Assembly (NCBI RefSeq): GCF_946892675.1 | Contig: NZ_CAMPOV010000001.1 | Span: 62,001 to 126,000, forward strand | DNA from: Arthrobacter sp. Marseille-P9274 | GTDB lineage: Bacteria > Actinomycetota > Actinomycetes > Actinomycetales > Micrococcaceae | Length of the DNA stretch: 64,000 nucleotides | Direction: 5' to 3' | Shown here: in pieces, positions 43,430-58,400 of the stretch | How positions within the stretch are numbered: the stretch's first letter is position 1 | Layout: each line of letters starts with the position of its first letter | Notes under the pieces: model-generated | Database searches by the model: none | What the model was told of the DNA's origin: nothing | What the model saw: only the letters and a program-made list of their open reading frames with translations | Translations under genes and position numbers: made by a program

Positions 43430-46400
43430 TGGAGACACCGGCAGCAGCGGGGCACGAACTCGAACGCAGGCTGCGGCGGGCCGTGCTGTGGGTGGCGGGG
43501 CTGAACCTGGCTTACTTCTTCGTGGAGTTCACCGTCGCCCTTGCCATCGGCTCCGTCTCGCTCTTCGCGGACAGCGTCGATTTCCTTGAAGACACCGCCA
43601 TCAACCTGCTGATCTTCGCCGCCCTCGGCTGGACGCTGCACCGCCGGGCCCTGGCCGGCAAGGCGATGGCCCTGATCATCCTCCTGCCCGCCCTCGCCGC
43701 CGCCTGGCAGGCCTTTGCAAAAGTGGCCTCCCCCGAGCCGCCGGATCCGCTCTCCCTGGTGCTGACCGCCGGCGGGGCCGCCGTGGTCAACCTGGCCTGC
43801 TCGCTGATCCTCGCCCGGTTCCGCCACCACGGCGGTTCGCTGTCCGCCGCGGCGTTCCTTTCCGCCCGGAACGACGTGCTCGTCAACGTTGCCATCATCG
43901 CGATGGCGCTGCTGACCGCCTGGTTCGGCTCCGGCTGGCCGGACATCGTCCTCGGCCTGGTCATCGTCATCCTCAACGTGGGTGCCGCCAAGGAGGTCTG
44001 GGAGACCGCCGAAGAAGAGCGCCTGGCGGCCAGGGCCCTGGCCGGCGAGGAGATCGACTGACCGCCATTGCGGTCCGGCAGCCGGCGTGGCAGGAATCTC
44101 ACTGCTCTTCGGCCGCAGCTCCAGGTGAATCGCTTCATCCGGACCTAAAATGACCGAGGACCTGACGCCACCATCCGTGCCGCGCCGGATCCTGATAACC
44201 ATCCCCTGCTTGGTCCGGCCCTGGCTGCCGGCCGAAAGTTGAGTTCATGAACACGGGCGACACCGACCCTTACCCGCGCCGCCGCGACATCCGCACCGGC
44301 GCGGCCGACCCGGTTCCGCCGACCGGCATGATCCCGGTCGTACCGATCGTCGAGACGCCCGTCGGGGACCCCATGCCGACGCGGAAGGAACTGCGGACCG
44401 GCATGATCCAGGTCGTCCCCATCCCCGGGGAGGCAGCGCAGAAAGCCGTCGCCAAGGACCAGCCTCAGCGGCGGCGCGGCGGAACCTGGCTGACCGCCGG
44501 GGCGGTGGCCGTCGTCGTTGCCGGCCTGCTGACCTGGCTCCTGCTGGGCTTCTGACCCGGCCGGCAGCCGCGTCCGGCGCCAAGGATCGGGGGCAGGATT
44601 TGGCCCTTTCGGCCGTGTTGGCGCGGGAAGGCCCGGGTCTATGATGTGGGTGTCCATATCGTGGCGAGCACCCGCGACGGCGGGCTCCAGGCTGGCCGGC
44701 GCGGCACGCCTTTCGAGGCACCGGATTCTTTCCACCGCTCATTTCTTGGGACCCATCATGAAAACCCTGTCACGTACCTGTTCGGCCGTGGGCTTTGCCG
44801 CCCTGCTTGCGTTCGCCGGAACCGCCGCGGCCCATGCCGCCAGCGTCACTGTTCCCGATGAAGGCACGCTCCTGGCCGACGGCGCCGGAGCCACAGTCTC
44901 CGTCAGTTTCGAGTGCAGTAGCGGCTCGACGATCAACATCTTTGTGGACGCCGCCCAGACCGTCGACGACAACCGTGTCGCCACGGGCAACGGTTTCTCC
45001 AGCACCGCCGACTGCAACGGCGGGGAGGACTCCCTGGACGTGACCTTCCTCGCCGCGGGCGACTACGTGGCCTTCGAGGAGGGCACCGCAGCCATCCGGG
45101 TCGTCCTGATTTCCTGCGACACCCAGACCTGCGAGCAGATCATCGAGGCCGGCGAATTCGACCTCACCGAGTGACCCGCACTGAGCTGGCCTTCCGGGCG
45201 CCGCCCGGCCTAGGGTGGCTGTGACACCGTCCCAGCTACCCTAGGAGCCGCAAGCATGCCACGGATCGCCATCATCGGAGGACACGGAAAAGTCGCCCTG
45301 CACCTCGCCCGCATCCTCGCCGCCCAAGGCCACGAGGTCAGCTCACTGATCCGGAAGCCGGAAGACCGGGCGGACGTTGAGGCGACTGGCGCGTCGGCGG
45401 TGCTTGCCGACGTCGAACATCTCACCACCGAGGAACTCAGCGAGGCGCTCCGCGGCCATGACGCCGTGGTCTGGTCCGCCGGGGCCGGCGGCGGCAACCC
45501 GGCGCGCACCTACGCCGTGGACCGGGACGCCGCCATCCGGTCCATGGACGCCGCCGCGCAGGCCGGCGTCGGGCGGTACGTCATGGTTTCCTACTTCACC
45601 TCGGGCACGGACAACGTTCCGGAAGACAACCCCTTCCGCCCCTACGCCGAGGCCAAGGCCGCAGCGGACGAGCACCTTCGCGGCACCTCGCTGGACTGGA
45701 CCATCCTCGGGCCCGGCCGACTCACCCTGGAACCGGGCACCGGACGGATCGAGGTCGGCGAAGCTGCGGAAAAGGGCGACGTCAGCCGCGAGGACGTGGC
45801 CCGCGTAGCCGCCGCCGTGCTGGAACGCCCGGAGACGGCGGGCCGGTTCATCGCGTTCAACAACGGGAGCACGCCGATCGAGGACGCACTTACTCCCGCG
45901 TAATCACCACTTTGAGCGCCTTGGTTTCGGCCGCGCGGCCGAACGTGTCGTAGGCCTCGAGGATGTTGTCGAGGGTGAAGTGGTGGGTCGCGAACATCTC
46001 GGCCGCAATCTTCTGCTGCTCGACCAGGCGCAGCAGCATCGGCGTGGTGTTGGCGTTCACCAGTCCCATGCTGATGTTGATGTTCCGGATCCACAGGTCT
46101 TCCAGGTGCAGTTCCACCGGCCTGCCGTGCACGCCGACGTTGGCGACGTTGCCGCCGGGCCGGACCAGGTCCACCGCCATCTGGAAAGTCTCCGGGATGC
46201 CCACGGCTTCCACGGCGACGTCTACGCCGGCGCCGTCCGTCACGGCCAGCACCTGGTCCTTCCAGTCTGCCGCCGACGAGGCGACCGTATGCGTGGCGCC
46301 GAACTCGCGGGCGCGCTCCAGCCGGTTTTCGTCCAGGTCGACGGCGACCACCGCCGCCGCCCCGTACAGTCCGGCGGTGGCAACCACGGCCAGCCCGACC

Positions 46401-49400
46401 GGCCCCGCCCCGATGACGGCGACGGTATCGCCCGGCTTAACCCGGCCGTACTGCACGCCGATTTCGAAGCCAGTGGGCAGGATGTCCGAGAGCATGACCG
46501 CCTGCTCGTCGCTGACGCCTTCGGGCAGCTTGTAGAGCGAGTTGGCTGCGTACGGCACTCGCACGTACTCGGCCTGGGTGCCGTTGATCAGGTGCCCGAA
46601 GATCCAGCCGATCCCGGAGGCCCCCTCGCTGCCGAGGCAGTGCGAATACAGTCCCGTCTTGCAATTGGGACACTGACCGCACGACTTGATGCAGGAGATG
46701 ATCACCCGGTCGCCGGCGGCTAGGCCCGTCACGGCGGAGCCCACCTCGGTGACGGTGCCGACCCCCTCGTGGCCCAGGATCCGGCCGTTTTCGACGGCGG
46801 GGACGTCGCCCTTGAGGATGTGCAGGTCCGTTCCGCAGATCGTCGTCGTGTCGATCCTGACGATCGCGTCGGTCGGCTCCAGCAGCTGCGGATCCGGCAC
46901 CTCCGTCCAGGCCTTCTTGCCCGGCCCGCCGTACACGAGTGCTTTCATCGCCATGCCCTCCTAGGCTGCCATGCCGCTATGCTTAGGCCGCTATCGCGTC
47001 CAAGACGCGAAGCCGGCACGCCAGATGCAGCGGATCCGAAGCTTCCGGCAGGTGCTTCTGCCGCTCCACGCTCTTAAGATCGTCCAGTGCGTTCCCCGTC
47101 ACCCGGGCCCCGGAGAGGTCCACCAGGATCTCGATCCCCGGAGCCAACGCGTTGGTTCGCCGCGCCACCGCGTAGAGCGCGCGCAGGTTTTCGGAAGTCA
47201 ACGTTCCGCCGACCTGGATCCGTGCCGACTCCAGATCGGTGTCGAGCCGGACCAGCACCCTGATCTTGCGGCCCGATGCGGCCTCGAAGGCTGCCCGGTC
47301 GGATCCGGGCCAGCGGGCGATGCCGCCGGAGACTTTGTCCTTCACCATGGTCATGAAGACCCCCATTTCAGTTCTGTTCATTCGGCGCCCCCTGCGCCGG
47401 ATGCCGTACAACACCGTGGGCCGTCCGCAGCGGACGACCCACGGTTTCTCCGCAGCTGGGACTGGAAGGGCACCACTTCTTCCGTCCCTGCGGACTTTCG
47501 GGTCTGTCTCAAGCGCCACCGGTTTCCCCCACCGGCCCCCGAAAATGCGCCGCTTACAGCATCACGTCTGCCGCGCATGGGCGGCAGGGTCCAAAGTCCC
47601 GCATTCCATGACCCGGCTCACATTGCGGCGCGGGACCCTGAGGGCGCGGAACCGTGAGCGGGCGCTTCCCGCCGCCCGTCCGACACATCCTTGACATGTC
47701 CCCAACGCATGCCCTTTAGTGGCATGTGTGCGATCGGGGGGAACCGCACGCCCGAGCAACAACACGATTCGGCCCGATGGGGGTGCCGGACCAGGCCGTA
47801 ATCCGCCTGCCGCGCTGCATCGGCCGGGCGCATTTGGGGGAAGCATGAGTCTCAAGTCGGGACGAGCCGCACAATGGTGACCCAAGACATGCTCCTGGCA
47901 GCCATGGAAATAGCCGCCGATCTCGGCATCGATGAATCGATGCGCCGGCTGGTCCGATCGGCGCGCAGCCTGACGCAGGCGGAGTCCGTGGAACTGCGGC
48001 TCGAGAACATGGGTGGCGGCGGCCGCACCATCAGGGCTACCGAGGCTTCCCCCGAGCCGGTAGTGACGACGGACGACGACGGCGTTCCCGCCTCCCGTCC
48101 AGGCGGAGCAGAAGCATCGGCCCTAGGAGACAGCGTGCCGACCCTGTTCGCCCAACTGCTGGTGCGTGGCCATGAATACGGCCGCCTGCATGTCACCGGC
48201 AAGGCCGGCGGCGGAGAGTTCACCGACGAGGACCGGGCCGTGGTGGTCTGCCTCGTCTCGGCCGGCAGTGTAGCCGTCGCAAACTCCCTGCAGTTCGATT
48301 CCATGCGCCGCTGGCTGCGTGCCTCGGTCGCCCTCAGCACGCAGCTGCCGCCGAAGTCGCAGGACGTACGCGGGCTCATTGTGAACCAGGCGCTTCTCCC
48401 CTCCGCCGCGGCTCTGGCAGCCGTGATGTCGCCCACCTCGGACCGAAGCTTCGCCCGCTGCGAAGCCGCCGCCGGAAGCCGCGCGGACAAGGTCCTGCGC
48501 AAAACCCTCCCGCTGGCCGGTACAGTGGCCGCCGACGTCCTGGCGACGGGGCGGCCGCAGGTCTGCCTGACGGCGGACCTGGTGGGCAAGGACTCCGCCG
48601 ACGGTCTGGGAGAAGCGCTGCTCGCTCCGCTGACGCCCCGCGGCGGGGAACCGAGCCTGTTGATCCTCTGCCGGGAACGCGGCGCCGGCGCCTTCCGGCC
48701 GCTTGATCTGGAGATGGCCGGCGTCTTCTGCACGCATGCGGGGCTCGCCATGGAGCTGGCACAGGGCCAGCGGCTGCGCGAGCAACTCATGCTCTTCGCG
48801 GACCGGGACCGCATTGCACGGGACCTGCACGACGTCGTCATCCAGCGTCTGTTCGCCGCCGGGCTGAGCATCCAGACCCTCAGGCGCTACACGGAGGACG
48901 AAGCCGCCCACCAGCGGATCGCGGGCATAACGCTGGAGCTGGACGAAGCCATACGGGAGCTCCGGGACACCATCTACTCCCTCCAGGCGGAAACCGAAGA
49001 GGAGCTGAGCAGCAGGTTGGTCCGCACGGTCCAGGACGGCACCAACTCGCACACGGCCACGCCCCGTCTGGAAATCAGAGGCCCGGTCGACGCCGCCGTC
49101 CCGGAGCCCATCGCCGACCATCTGGTCGCCGTGGCCACGGAGGGAGTCAGTAACGCCGTGCGGCACTCGGGGGCAGGCACGATCGACGTCTCCGTCGCCG
49201 TGGAGGAGGGCACCGTCCGTCTGGTCGTCGAGGACGACGGCCGCGGTTTCGCGGCCCCCGCGCGGCGCAGCGGCCTGGCCAACCTGGAACAGCGCGCCGA
49301 GGCCCTGCACGGGACTTTCGAGATCCGCAGCGCTCCCGGCCGCGGCACGCGCCTCAGCTGGACCGTGCCGCTCCCCCAATCCGAACCGTCCGGCAACGCC

Positions 49401-52400
49401 GGCACGCCCTAACGGAGCCTGATGGGCTTCTACTTCGCCTTCGGGATCGCCGAGCTCATACTTGCCCTCGCCTTGGGCATTGCGCCGAAGATCACGTCCG
49501 CCCGGAATCCGGTCCCCTGAACCGGTGTCCGGCCCGCGGGACTACGATGGGCCCAGACCCGAAGGAGCCAGCGTGCCGAAGCAGCAGAAGTCCGACCGTC
49601 CCGCCGCCCGGATCCAGCCGGCGCCGTCAGCCCCTGACCGGCAGGAGGCTGCCCCGTCCGGCGCTGGCGAATCCGCGGCCACCCGGCCCGGCGCCGGCGA
49701 GCTGCGCCGCATCGCTGAGGAGTCCTTCGGCCTGAAGACCCTCCGCGAGGGGCAGCTCGAGGCGATGGAAGCAGCGGCGGCCGGGCGCGACGTGCTGGCG
49801 GTCATGCCGACGGGGCACGGAAAGTCCGCGATCTACCAGGTCCCCGGACTCGCCCTGCCCGGCACCGCCGTCGTTGTTTCCCCGCTCATTGCCCTGCAGT
49901 TCGACCAGCTGGAGGCGATCAACGAGGACCTCGGCGAGGAGCGCGCGTTCGCCATCAACTCGCACGTGGGGGCGAAGGCCGAAAGGGCCGCGTGGGAAGC
50001 CGTGGAGAGCGGCGCGGCCAAGTTCATCTTCCTGGCGCCGGAGCAGCTGGCGCGGGAGGAGACCCTGGAGCGGCTGGCGGCGCGGCAGGTCTCGCTGTTC
50101 GTGGTGGACGAGTCGCACTGCATTTCCTCGTGGGGCCACGATTTCCGCCCCGATTACCTGACGCTGACCGCCGTGGTGAAGCGGCTCGGCCATCCGCCGG
50201 TCATCGCCCTGACGGCCACGGCGTCGCCGCACACCCGGGCGGAGATCGAGGACCGGCTCGGCATGCGGGAACCGTTCCTGATTGTGCACAGCTTCGACCG
50301 GCCCAACCTGAACCTGTCCGTGGTGCGCCACCACCGGGACGAGGACAAGCGGCACGCCGTGCTGGACCAGGTCGCGGAGCTGGGCGGGCCGGGGCTGCTC
50401 TACGCCGGCACGCGCAAGGACACCGAGTGGTACGCCGCCGAGCTGGCCGAGCGCGGCCTGCGCACGGATGCTTACCACGCCGGCCGGAAGGCGTCGGAGC
50501 GCGAAGCCATCCACGAGCGCTTCCACGCCAACGAGGTGGACGTTGTCGTGGCCACCACCGCTTTCGGCATGGGGATCGACAAACCGGATGTGCGGTTCGT
50601 GGTACACGCAAACATCACCGACTCGCTGGACAGCTACTACCAGGAGATCGGCCGTGCCGGGCGGGACGGCGAACCGGCCCGCGCCGTCCTGCACTACCGG
50701 TCCGAGGACCTCGGCCTGCAGCAGTTCTTCGTCGGCGGCGCGCCTGATCCCGAGGACCTGAAGGCCGTCTTCAGCGCCCTGCAGGAGCACGGCCCGCTGC
50801 GCCCGGCCAAGCTCAGCGGGCAGACCGGGCTCGGCACCCGACGGCAGGCCCGCGTGCTCAACCTGCTCGAGCACAGCGGCAGCATCGCCGCCAACCGACA
50901 GGGCTACCGCGCCCGCGGCGGCGTCTCCGCGGAGGACGCCGTGGAGAAGGCGCTGGCCGAGGCCGAGTCCCGCCGCAAGATCGACCAGTCCCGGATCGAG
51001 ATGGCCCGCGGCTACGCCGAAACGGACACCTGCCGCCGCGACTGGCTGCTGAACTACTTCGGCGAGGAGACGGACGGCTACTGCGGGAACTGCGACAACT
51101 GCGAGGCCGGCTCTCGTGCGGAGGCGATGGCACACGAGGCGGCCATGCCGGAAGGCTACGAGATCCAGCAGCCCGTCTCGCACCGCGAGTGGGGCGCCGG
51201 CATCGTCATGGGCACGCAGCCCGACCGCATCACCGTCCTGTTCGAGTCGGTCGGCTACAAGGACATCGCGCTGAAGGCCATCGAGGCGGAGGAAGGCCTG
51301 CTCACCAGCGGGTGAAGCCTGCGCCTGCAGGCTGGTGACGCAGCCGTAACGCGGCAATAACACCAATTCTGATAGATCGGTTCAACGTTCCTCCGCGGCG
51401 TCAGGGGCAGCCCGGATATCTACGGCAGGGGACGCCGCACGCGGCCGTAGCCCAATGCGACATTATCGACGGCAAGATCCGGCGCCTGACTCGACGGTGG
51501 TGGGAATTGGGAAGGAATATCGTCGTCTGCCTTGACGGAACCGGCGGCCAGGTCCATGCGTCCGGCAGCAGCAACGTCGTCCGTTTGTTCGAGATGCTGG
51601 ATCTTGGCGACCGGAACGAGCAGATCGCCTACTACGACCCGGGCGTGGGCACCTTCAGTTCCTACGAAGCCTGGACGACGGCCCCCAGGCGCGCCGCGAA
51701 GCTACTGGGCCTCGCCACCGGAATCGGCATGCGCGAAAACCTGGCCGAGGCCTACACCTTCCTGCTGCAGAACTGGCATCCGGAGGACCGGCTCTATCTG
51801 TTCGGTTTCAGCCGCGGCGCCTACACCGCCCGGGCCTTGACCGGGCTGTTGTACCGAGTCGGAGTTCTGCGGCCCGGCAGCGAAAACCTGGTGCAATACG
51901 CCATTAACGCCTATGCGCGGAACAAGCGCCGCTGGAGCGAGGAGGACTGGGACCAGATCGACCGCTTCGCCCGGGCCTTCTCCGTGCGGCACGGAAAGTC
52001 GCTGGCCGTGCCGGTCGAGTTCCTGGGCATCTGGGACACCGTCAAGGCGGCCGGCGTGCTGCGGCGCGACCTGAAATGGCCCTACACGCGCCAGCTGCCA
52101 AATGCCCACCGGATCTGGCATGCGGTCTCGCTCGACGAGCGGCGCCGCCCCTTCCGCGAGTACCTGGTCGAGCCCGGCCCCGCCGGCACGAATCTCAACG
52201 AGGTCTGGTTCGCCGGTGTCCATTCCGACGTCGGAGGCACCTTCCGGGACGAGTGGAGACTCGCGGACGTGGCACTGAAATGGATGGTGGACGGCGCCAT
52301 CACCGCGGGCGTGCGGGTCCGGCCTGACTCCTACCGCAAGACCTGCGCCCTGGAGAAGGGCCATGCAGCCGGGAAGATCCACCGGGCCGGGCTTCCGTGG

Positions 52401-55400
52401 CATACCTTGGTCCTCCGGCAGCGCAGCGTGCCTGCCGGCGCCCGGGTGCATGCGAGCGTCCGGGACCGCATCGCCGTAGACGGCCGCTACAGCCGCGGGC
52501 TGCCTGCCGGCGCCGTCTGGGAGGACGCCCAATGGCTGACTCCCCGGATCTGATCCTGGCCGGGACCGCCGGTGCCGGCACGCACGCGCTGGTGGTCGGC
52601 GTGGGCAGGTATCCCCACCTGCTGGGCGGCCCCGACCCGGCAAGGAACGCGGCGGGCATGGGACAGCTGACCTCGCCGTCGCTGTCGGCCCGTGCCGTGG
52701 CCACGTGGCTGCTGGCGGACTACCGCTTCGACGCCAAGCCCCTGGCCAGCCTGTCGCTCCTGCTGAGCGAGCAGGAACCGGTTCCCTTCCTCAACCCGCG
52801 GACGGGAAACCCGCATGCCGTCCCGGAGGCCACCGCCGACAATATCGAAGCGGCGGCCAAGGCATGGAAGAAGCGGGGCAACAGCTCCCCGGAGAACCGG
52901 CTCGTCTTCTACTTTTGCGGGCACGGCATCTCCGAAGGCAATGACATGGCCCTGCTCGCCTCGGACTTCTCGCCCGACGACGAGGACAACCCGCTGGACC
53001 GGGCGCTGGACTTCGAGCAACTGCGCCGCGGCCTGAAGACCTGCCAGGCCAGCGAGCAACTGTTCTTCGTCGACGCCTGCCGGGCCGCGTCGAACTTTTT
53101 GATCAGCCAGACGGACGCGAGGTTCGCCGGACGTGTCCCGCTGCTGGGCGTCCGCCGCCCGCCGGAGTTGCCGCGCGTCCTCTCGGTCCCCTACTACGCC
53201 TCACTCGCCGGCGAGCGGGCTTACGGCCGCCCCGGGCAGGTCAGCCTTTTCACCCAGGCCCTGCTGCGCGCACTGCGCGGAGCGGGCAGCGACAACCCCG
53301 AGGGCGACTGGCGCGTCAGCACAACGACGCTGTCGACGGCGATCGACGACTTCATGAGGCGCCCCGTGCTGGCCGGTCGGGCGGCCACCGTGCAGACGCC
53401 GACGGTTCATGAGCTGGCGGTCTTCGATGTCCACCAGCTTGCCGGTGACCCCCTGGTTCCGGTCTACGTCAGCTGCCAGCCGGCCGAGGAGAACTCCCTG
53501 GCCGAGTTTGCCTGCCGCCAGGGAAACGAAGAGCGCGGCCGCCGTTTGCGGACGGAGGTCGACGCCGAGGATCCCTCCGTGGAGTGGTACCTGGAGCTCG
53601 CGCTGGGCGAGTACTTATTCGAGGCGCAGCTGGAGAATGGGCCGCCGCGATCGCTCACGAGGGCCGTGCGGCCGCCCTATAGTCCGGTCCGGCTGAAGGC
53701 CGCGCCATGAGCGGGCTGCTGCGGGTGCGCGTTAACGCGTCCGCTGGCGGGCCCGGACTGGACGACGGTATCAAGGTAGTGGGCAATATCTACGCCACGT
53801 CGCCGGGCGGCCGGGGCCGGCGTTCGGTCCTGTTCCCGCTCGGGGCTTCGGTAGCGCCCGCGGAATTCGCCGTGGAGGCCGGCAGCTACCTGGTTGAAAC
53901 CACGTTGCCCTCGGGCGAACTGCTGACGGAGCAGGTTGGAGTCGACGATGGCGGATCGGCCTCGGTCGAGCTGGGAGCAGTCGAGCTCGGGGCAGCGGCG
54001 CCGCACGATGCAGCTCGGGCCTTCCAGCATGTCCTTGGCAACATCCTCCCCACCCCGGCTGTCCCGCCGGCGCAAAACCCGACGGAGGCACCGGGCGGCC
54101 CTGCCCGCCACCACGGCTTCCCGCAGCCGGCGCCGCGCGCCGAGCCTGCCCGGCTGGTGCGGCTCCGGACCACGGAGCCGGGCACGTTGTCCTACCGCCG
54201 CTTGAATGAGGCGGCGGGCCTGGCCCCCGCCGGTGCCGCCGCCGCGCTCGAAGCGGCAATGGAGCCTTCCGGTCCTCCGGAAGCCCCCGTGCCCGGCGGC
54301 GAGGGCTTCGCCGCGATCTACCGTTTCGGGCGCGAACCGACGGCCGGCGGTGCGACCGTTCCGGCGCGCGAGTTCCTCCTCGTGGCCGCGGCCGGACATC
54401 GCACGCTCGCCACTCTGCCGCTTCCTTGGCGGGACGTGCGTGGCCGGGACGCCGAGGCCGAAGTCGTCGTCCACGGCGATCCCGTGCCGGCCACCAGCCG
54501 GATCTCCGTGACGGTCCGGGACCCGGATCTCGCGACGGGACTGGCCTACCTGGCCGCCGGCAATCTGGCCAAGGCGGCTGCCGTCTTCGCGCCCGTGGAC
54601 GGACTGCCAGCCGGCGCAGCCGGGCCCGACGACGTCGGAAATCCGCTGGCTGCCGCCGCCGCCTGCTACCTCTTCCTGGGCACCGGATCTCCGGGCCGGT
54701 CCGCAGACTGGTACGCGCGGCTGCCTGCCATCTCCCGGCAGGCGCCGCTGCTCGGCGACCCGGCCATCCTCGAAGCCGCACTGCGGCTGCGCGAGGCGAC
54801 CACCGCCCGGGAGCTCGCCGCGGCGAAGGAACTCGCCAAGGCCGCGTTCCACCGGGGGCTGCCGGTGTTCACTCCGGGCCTCGCCTGGCTAATCGAGCTG
54901 CTGGCCGAATTCCCCGAAGACCCGGAGTGCGAGCTCATGCTGGCAGAGATACGCCGGCTCTCCTGGCGGGCCGAAATGCGGGAGCCCTTCGTGGTCCTCG
55001 AGCTGGGCGGTGGCCGCCGTGATTGAGCTGACCATGCTGCCGGCACAGGACGGAGACAGCCTGCTGCTGGCCTACGGCGAGGGCAGCAGCCCCGTCCGGA
55101 AGCATCGCATTCTGATCGACGGCGGCCGCGCATCCTCCTATCCCCTGTTCGCGGCCCTCGTGGCCCCTGAGCCGATCGACGTCCTGGTCGTCACGCATGT
55201 CGACCAGGACCATGTACTCGGCGTGCTCGCGCTGGTCAACGACCCGGCCCGCCCCGCGCTGGGCGACGTCTGGTTCAACGGCTACGACCACCTCGTCGGG
55301 GACGGACTGGAGCATTTCGGTCCCCGGGACGGCGAGCTGCTCACTTCCGCGCTGGACCGGCAGGGCCTGGCCTGGAACGCCTCCTTCGACGGCAGGACGG

Positions 55401-58400
55401 TCCTCGCCGGCCGCCGGGCCGAGCTGGCGGGCGGGGCGGCCGTCACCGTGCTCTCGCCCGACCGCGGGCAGCTGGACCGGCTCCGCCCGTTCTGGGAAAA
55501 GGAGTGCGCCCGGCACGGCCTCATTCCTGGCCGCGAGGCCACGCCCCCTCAGCTGCCCGGCTTCGAAAGCCTCGGGGCCGCGGCAGGCATCGAGGAGCTG
55601 GCGGCCTCCAGGTTCGTCCCCGACAGCTCCCTCACGAATGCCAGCAGCATCGGTTTCCTCTTCGAGTACGAGGACCGGCGGCTGATCTTCACCGGCGACG
55701 GCGACGACGGACGGCTGGCACGGTCGCTGCAGCCGCTGGCGGAGTCGGAGGGCGGCAGGCTGCGCATCGACGCGCTGAAGGTAGCGCACCACGGCAGCGC
55801 CGCCAACCTGTCCAAGGAACTGCTGGCACTGCTGGACTGTCCGAGCTACCTGATCTCAACCAGCGGCGCGCGGCACCACCACCCCGACGACGAGTGCATG
55901 GCACGGATCCTGAAGTTCGGCGGACCCGCTAAGGACATCGTCTTCAACTACCGGGACCGCGCGGCCAAGTGGCAGGACGCGGCCCTGCAGGAGCAGTACG
56001 GCTACCGCGTGCTCAGCCCGGCAACATCCGACGGCTTCATCACCCTCACGTGGTGAAGGCCAACGACCCAGGAGCGAACATCCCATGGAGAACACCAACA
56101 AGAACCACTACTGCCTCATCCGGACAGCGACCGGAACGACCGGCAACACCAAGGCCGCGCTGCTCAATGAAGCGCGCTGGAACGTTACCCGCCTGAATGT
56201 CGCCTTCCTCGAGGGCGACCCCGGGCTGCGGCAGCGCGTCCTCGCCGTCGCACGTGAGTGGACGGGCCCGGACATGGCGAACCTGCAGTTCGCCGAGGCC
56301 TCGGACTCCCAGGGCGACATCCGCGTTGCCTTCCAGCAGGGCAACGGCTCCTGGTCCTATCTCGGCACCCATGCCCAGCACATCGACGCCGGCGAACCCA
56401 CGATGAACTTCGGCTGGCTGACCCCGGAATCGAGCGACGACGACGTCAGGCGCGTGGTGCTGCACGAGTTCGGCCACGCCATCGGGCTGATCCACGAACA
56501 CCAGAATCCGCAGAAGCCCATCGACTGGAACCGCGCGGCCGTCGTCGCCGACCTGTCCGGGCCGCCGAACAACTGGGACGAGGCGACGATCGAGCACAAC
56601 ATCTTCCGCAAGTACGACGCGCAGCAGGTCACCGGGACCGACACCGACAGCTCATCGATCATGATGTACCCGATCCCCGAGTCCTGGACCCTGGACGGCT
56701 TCTCCGCCGGGCTGAACAGCGCGCTCTCCGCAACGGACAAAGAGTTCATCCGCTCCGCCTATCCCTGGTGACCAACCCCCTGAGGAGGTCATGGCACGTG
56801 GCCGATTACGCCGTCGTCGTCGGAATTGCCCGGTACCCGAAGTTCGCGGCGCCCGGCGGGAGCGCGGACCTGCAGGGCCCGGACACGGATGCGGTCGACA
56901 TCCGCGACTGGCTCATCGCGCCCGACGGCGGCGCGCTCAGTCCCGAAAACGTCCGGCTGATCCGGTCCGCGGACTTCGATCCGCCGCAGCCGGAGGAGCC
57001 CCAGCCGGAGGAGGCGAAGATCCGCCGGGCCCTGACCTGGATCGAGGAGGAGACCGCGCAGACCATGGGCGGGCGGCTCTACCTGTATTTCTCGGGCCAC
57101 GGGTTCGCGCCCGTGCTGGAGGAAGGGGCGCTCTTCACCGCCGAGGCCACCCTGACCGTCCCGTCGTACGTCTATGCCTACGACTGGATGCGCAACTTCC
57201 GGAAGGCGCTGCGCTTCCGCGAATACGTGCTCTGGATGGACTGCTGCATGACCCACCAGCAGACCATCCCGGTCAGCAGCGTCCCGATCCGCGCCGGCAG
57301 CGGCACCGGCGTACCGGGGCCGGCCTTCGTGGCCGTGGCGGCGCAGACGAAGAGTGCGCTGGAACATACCATGCCCGACGGCAGGGTCCACGGGGTCTTC
57401 AGCTACACCTTGCTGCAGGGGCTGCGCGGCGGTGCCACCGACGAGCACGGCAGGATCACCGGGGAAAGCCTGAAGGCCTTCCTGCATGACACCATGCCGC
57501 AGTTCCTGCCCCGGCAGGCCCGCAGTTCCTCGGCCGTGGACCTGCATCCGTTCATCCGCGCCGATGCGGGCATCATCTTCCGGCGGCTCCGCAGCCGCCC
57601 CACCTACCCGGTGCGCCTGGACCTGCCTGCGGCGGCAGGCCAAAGGCTGAAGATCTGGACCGGCCGGCCGCACGCGGCCATTGTGGACCAGAAGCACACG
57701 GGCAGTTTCTGGCAGGGCGAGCTGGCCCGGGGACTGTACGTCGCCGAGATTCCCGACCTCGGCATCCGGCACGGCTTCCAGGTGACGGGGGCCGGTGCGC
57801 TGGAGCTGACCCTCGGCACCGCCGGCCGCCGCGTGCGCCCGCCCCATCCCACCGAGCTGTACGGCATCGACGTCGAGGCGAAGAACGCGGCGGCGACGAT
57901 CTCGGTCCTGGACCACAACCTGAACCGGATCTTTTCCGACACCGGCGAACTGCACGAATTCGATGCGCCCGGCGTCTACAAGATCCGGATCGAACTCGGA
58001 CGCGACATTTCCGCCGTGATCGAGGACGTGGTCCTCCTCGACGACAACCTGGCCGCCGCCTATGCCACACCTGCGGTGCCCTCACCGGCGCCGATCCCGG
58101 GCAGCGCGATGACCCGCGAGGCCCACGTCGAACCCTTCGTCAAGGCGGCCGCGCGCCAGCCGGGTGCAGCGGCCGGTCCCTCCGGGCCGACCCTCTCGGT
58201 CCTCGCGCGCTACTGGCTGGAGCCTAACGGGCCGCGCGGCGAACCCGGCCACCCGATGGAGGGCTTGGAACTTATTTCCCCCTCCGGCGATGTGGTCGCC
58301 AACCTGCTGGAGGAAAGCGAGTTGCAGCAGGGTCCGGCCGACGACCCCGTGGCCGTGTGGGAACGCAGCATCGAGCCCGGCCCGTACTTCCTGCGCCACA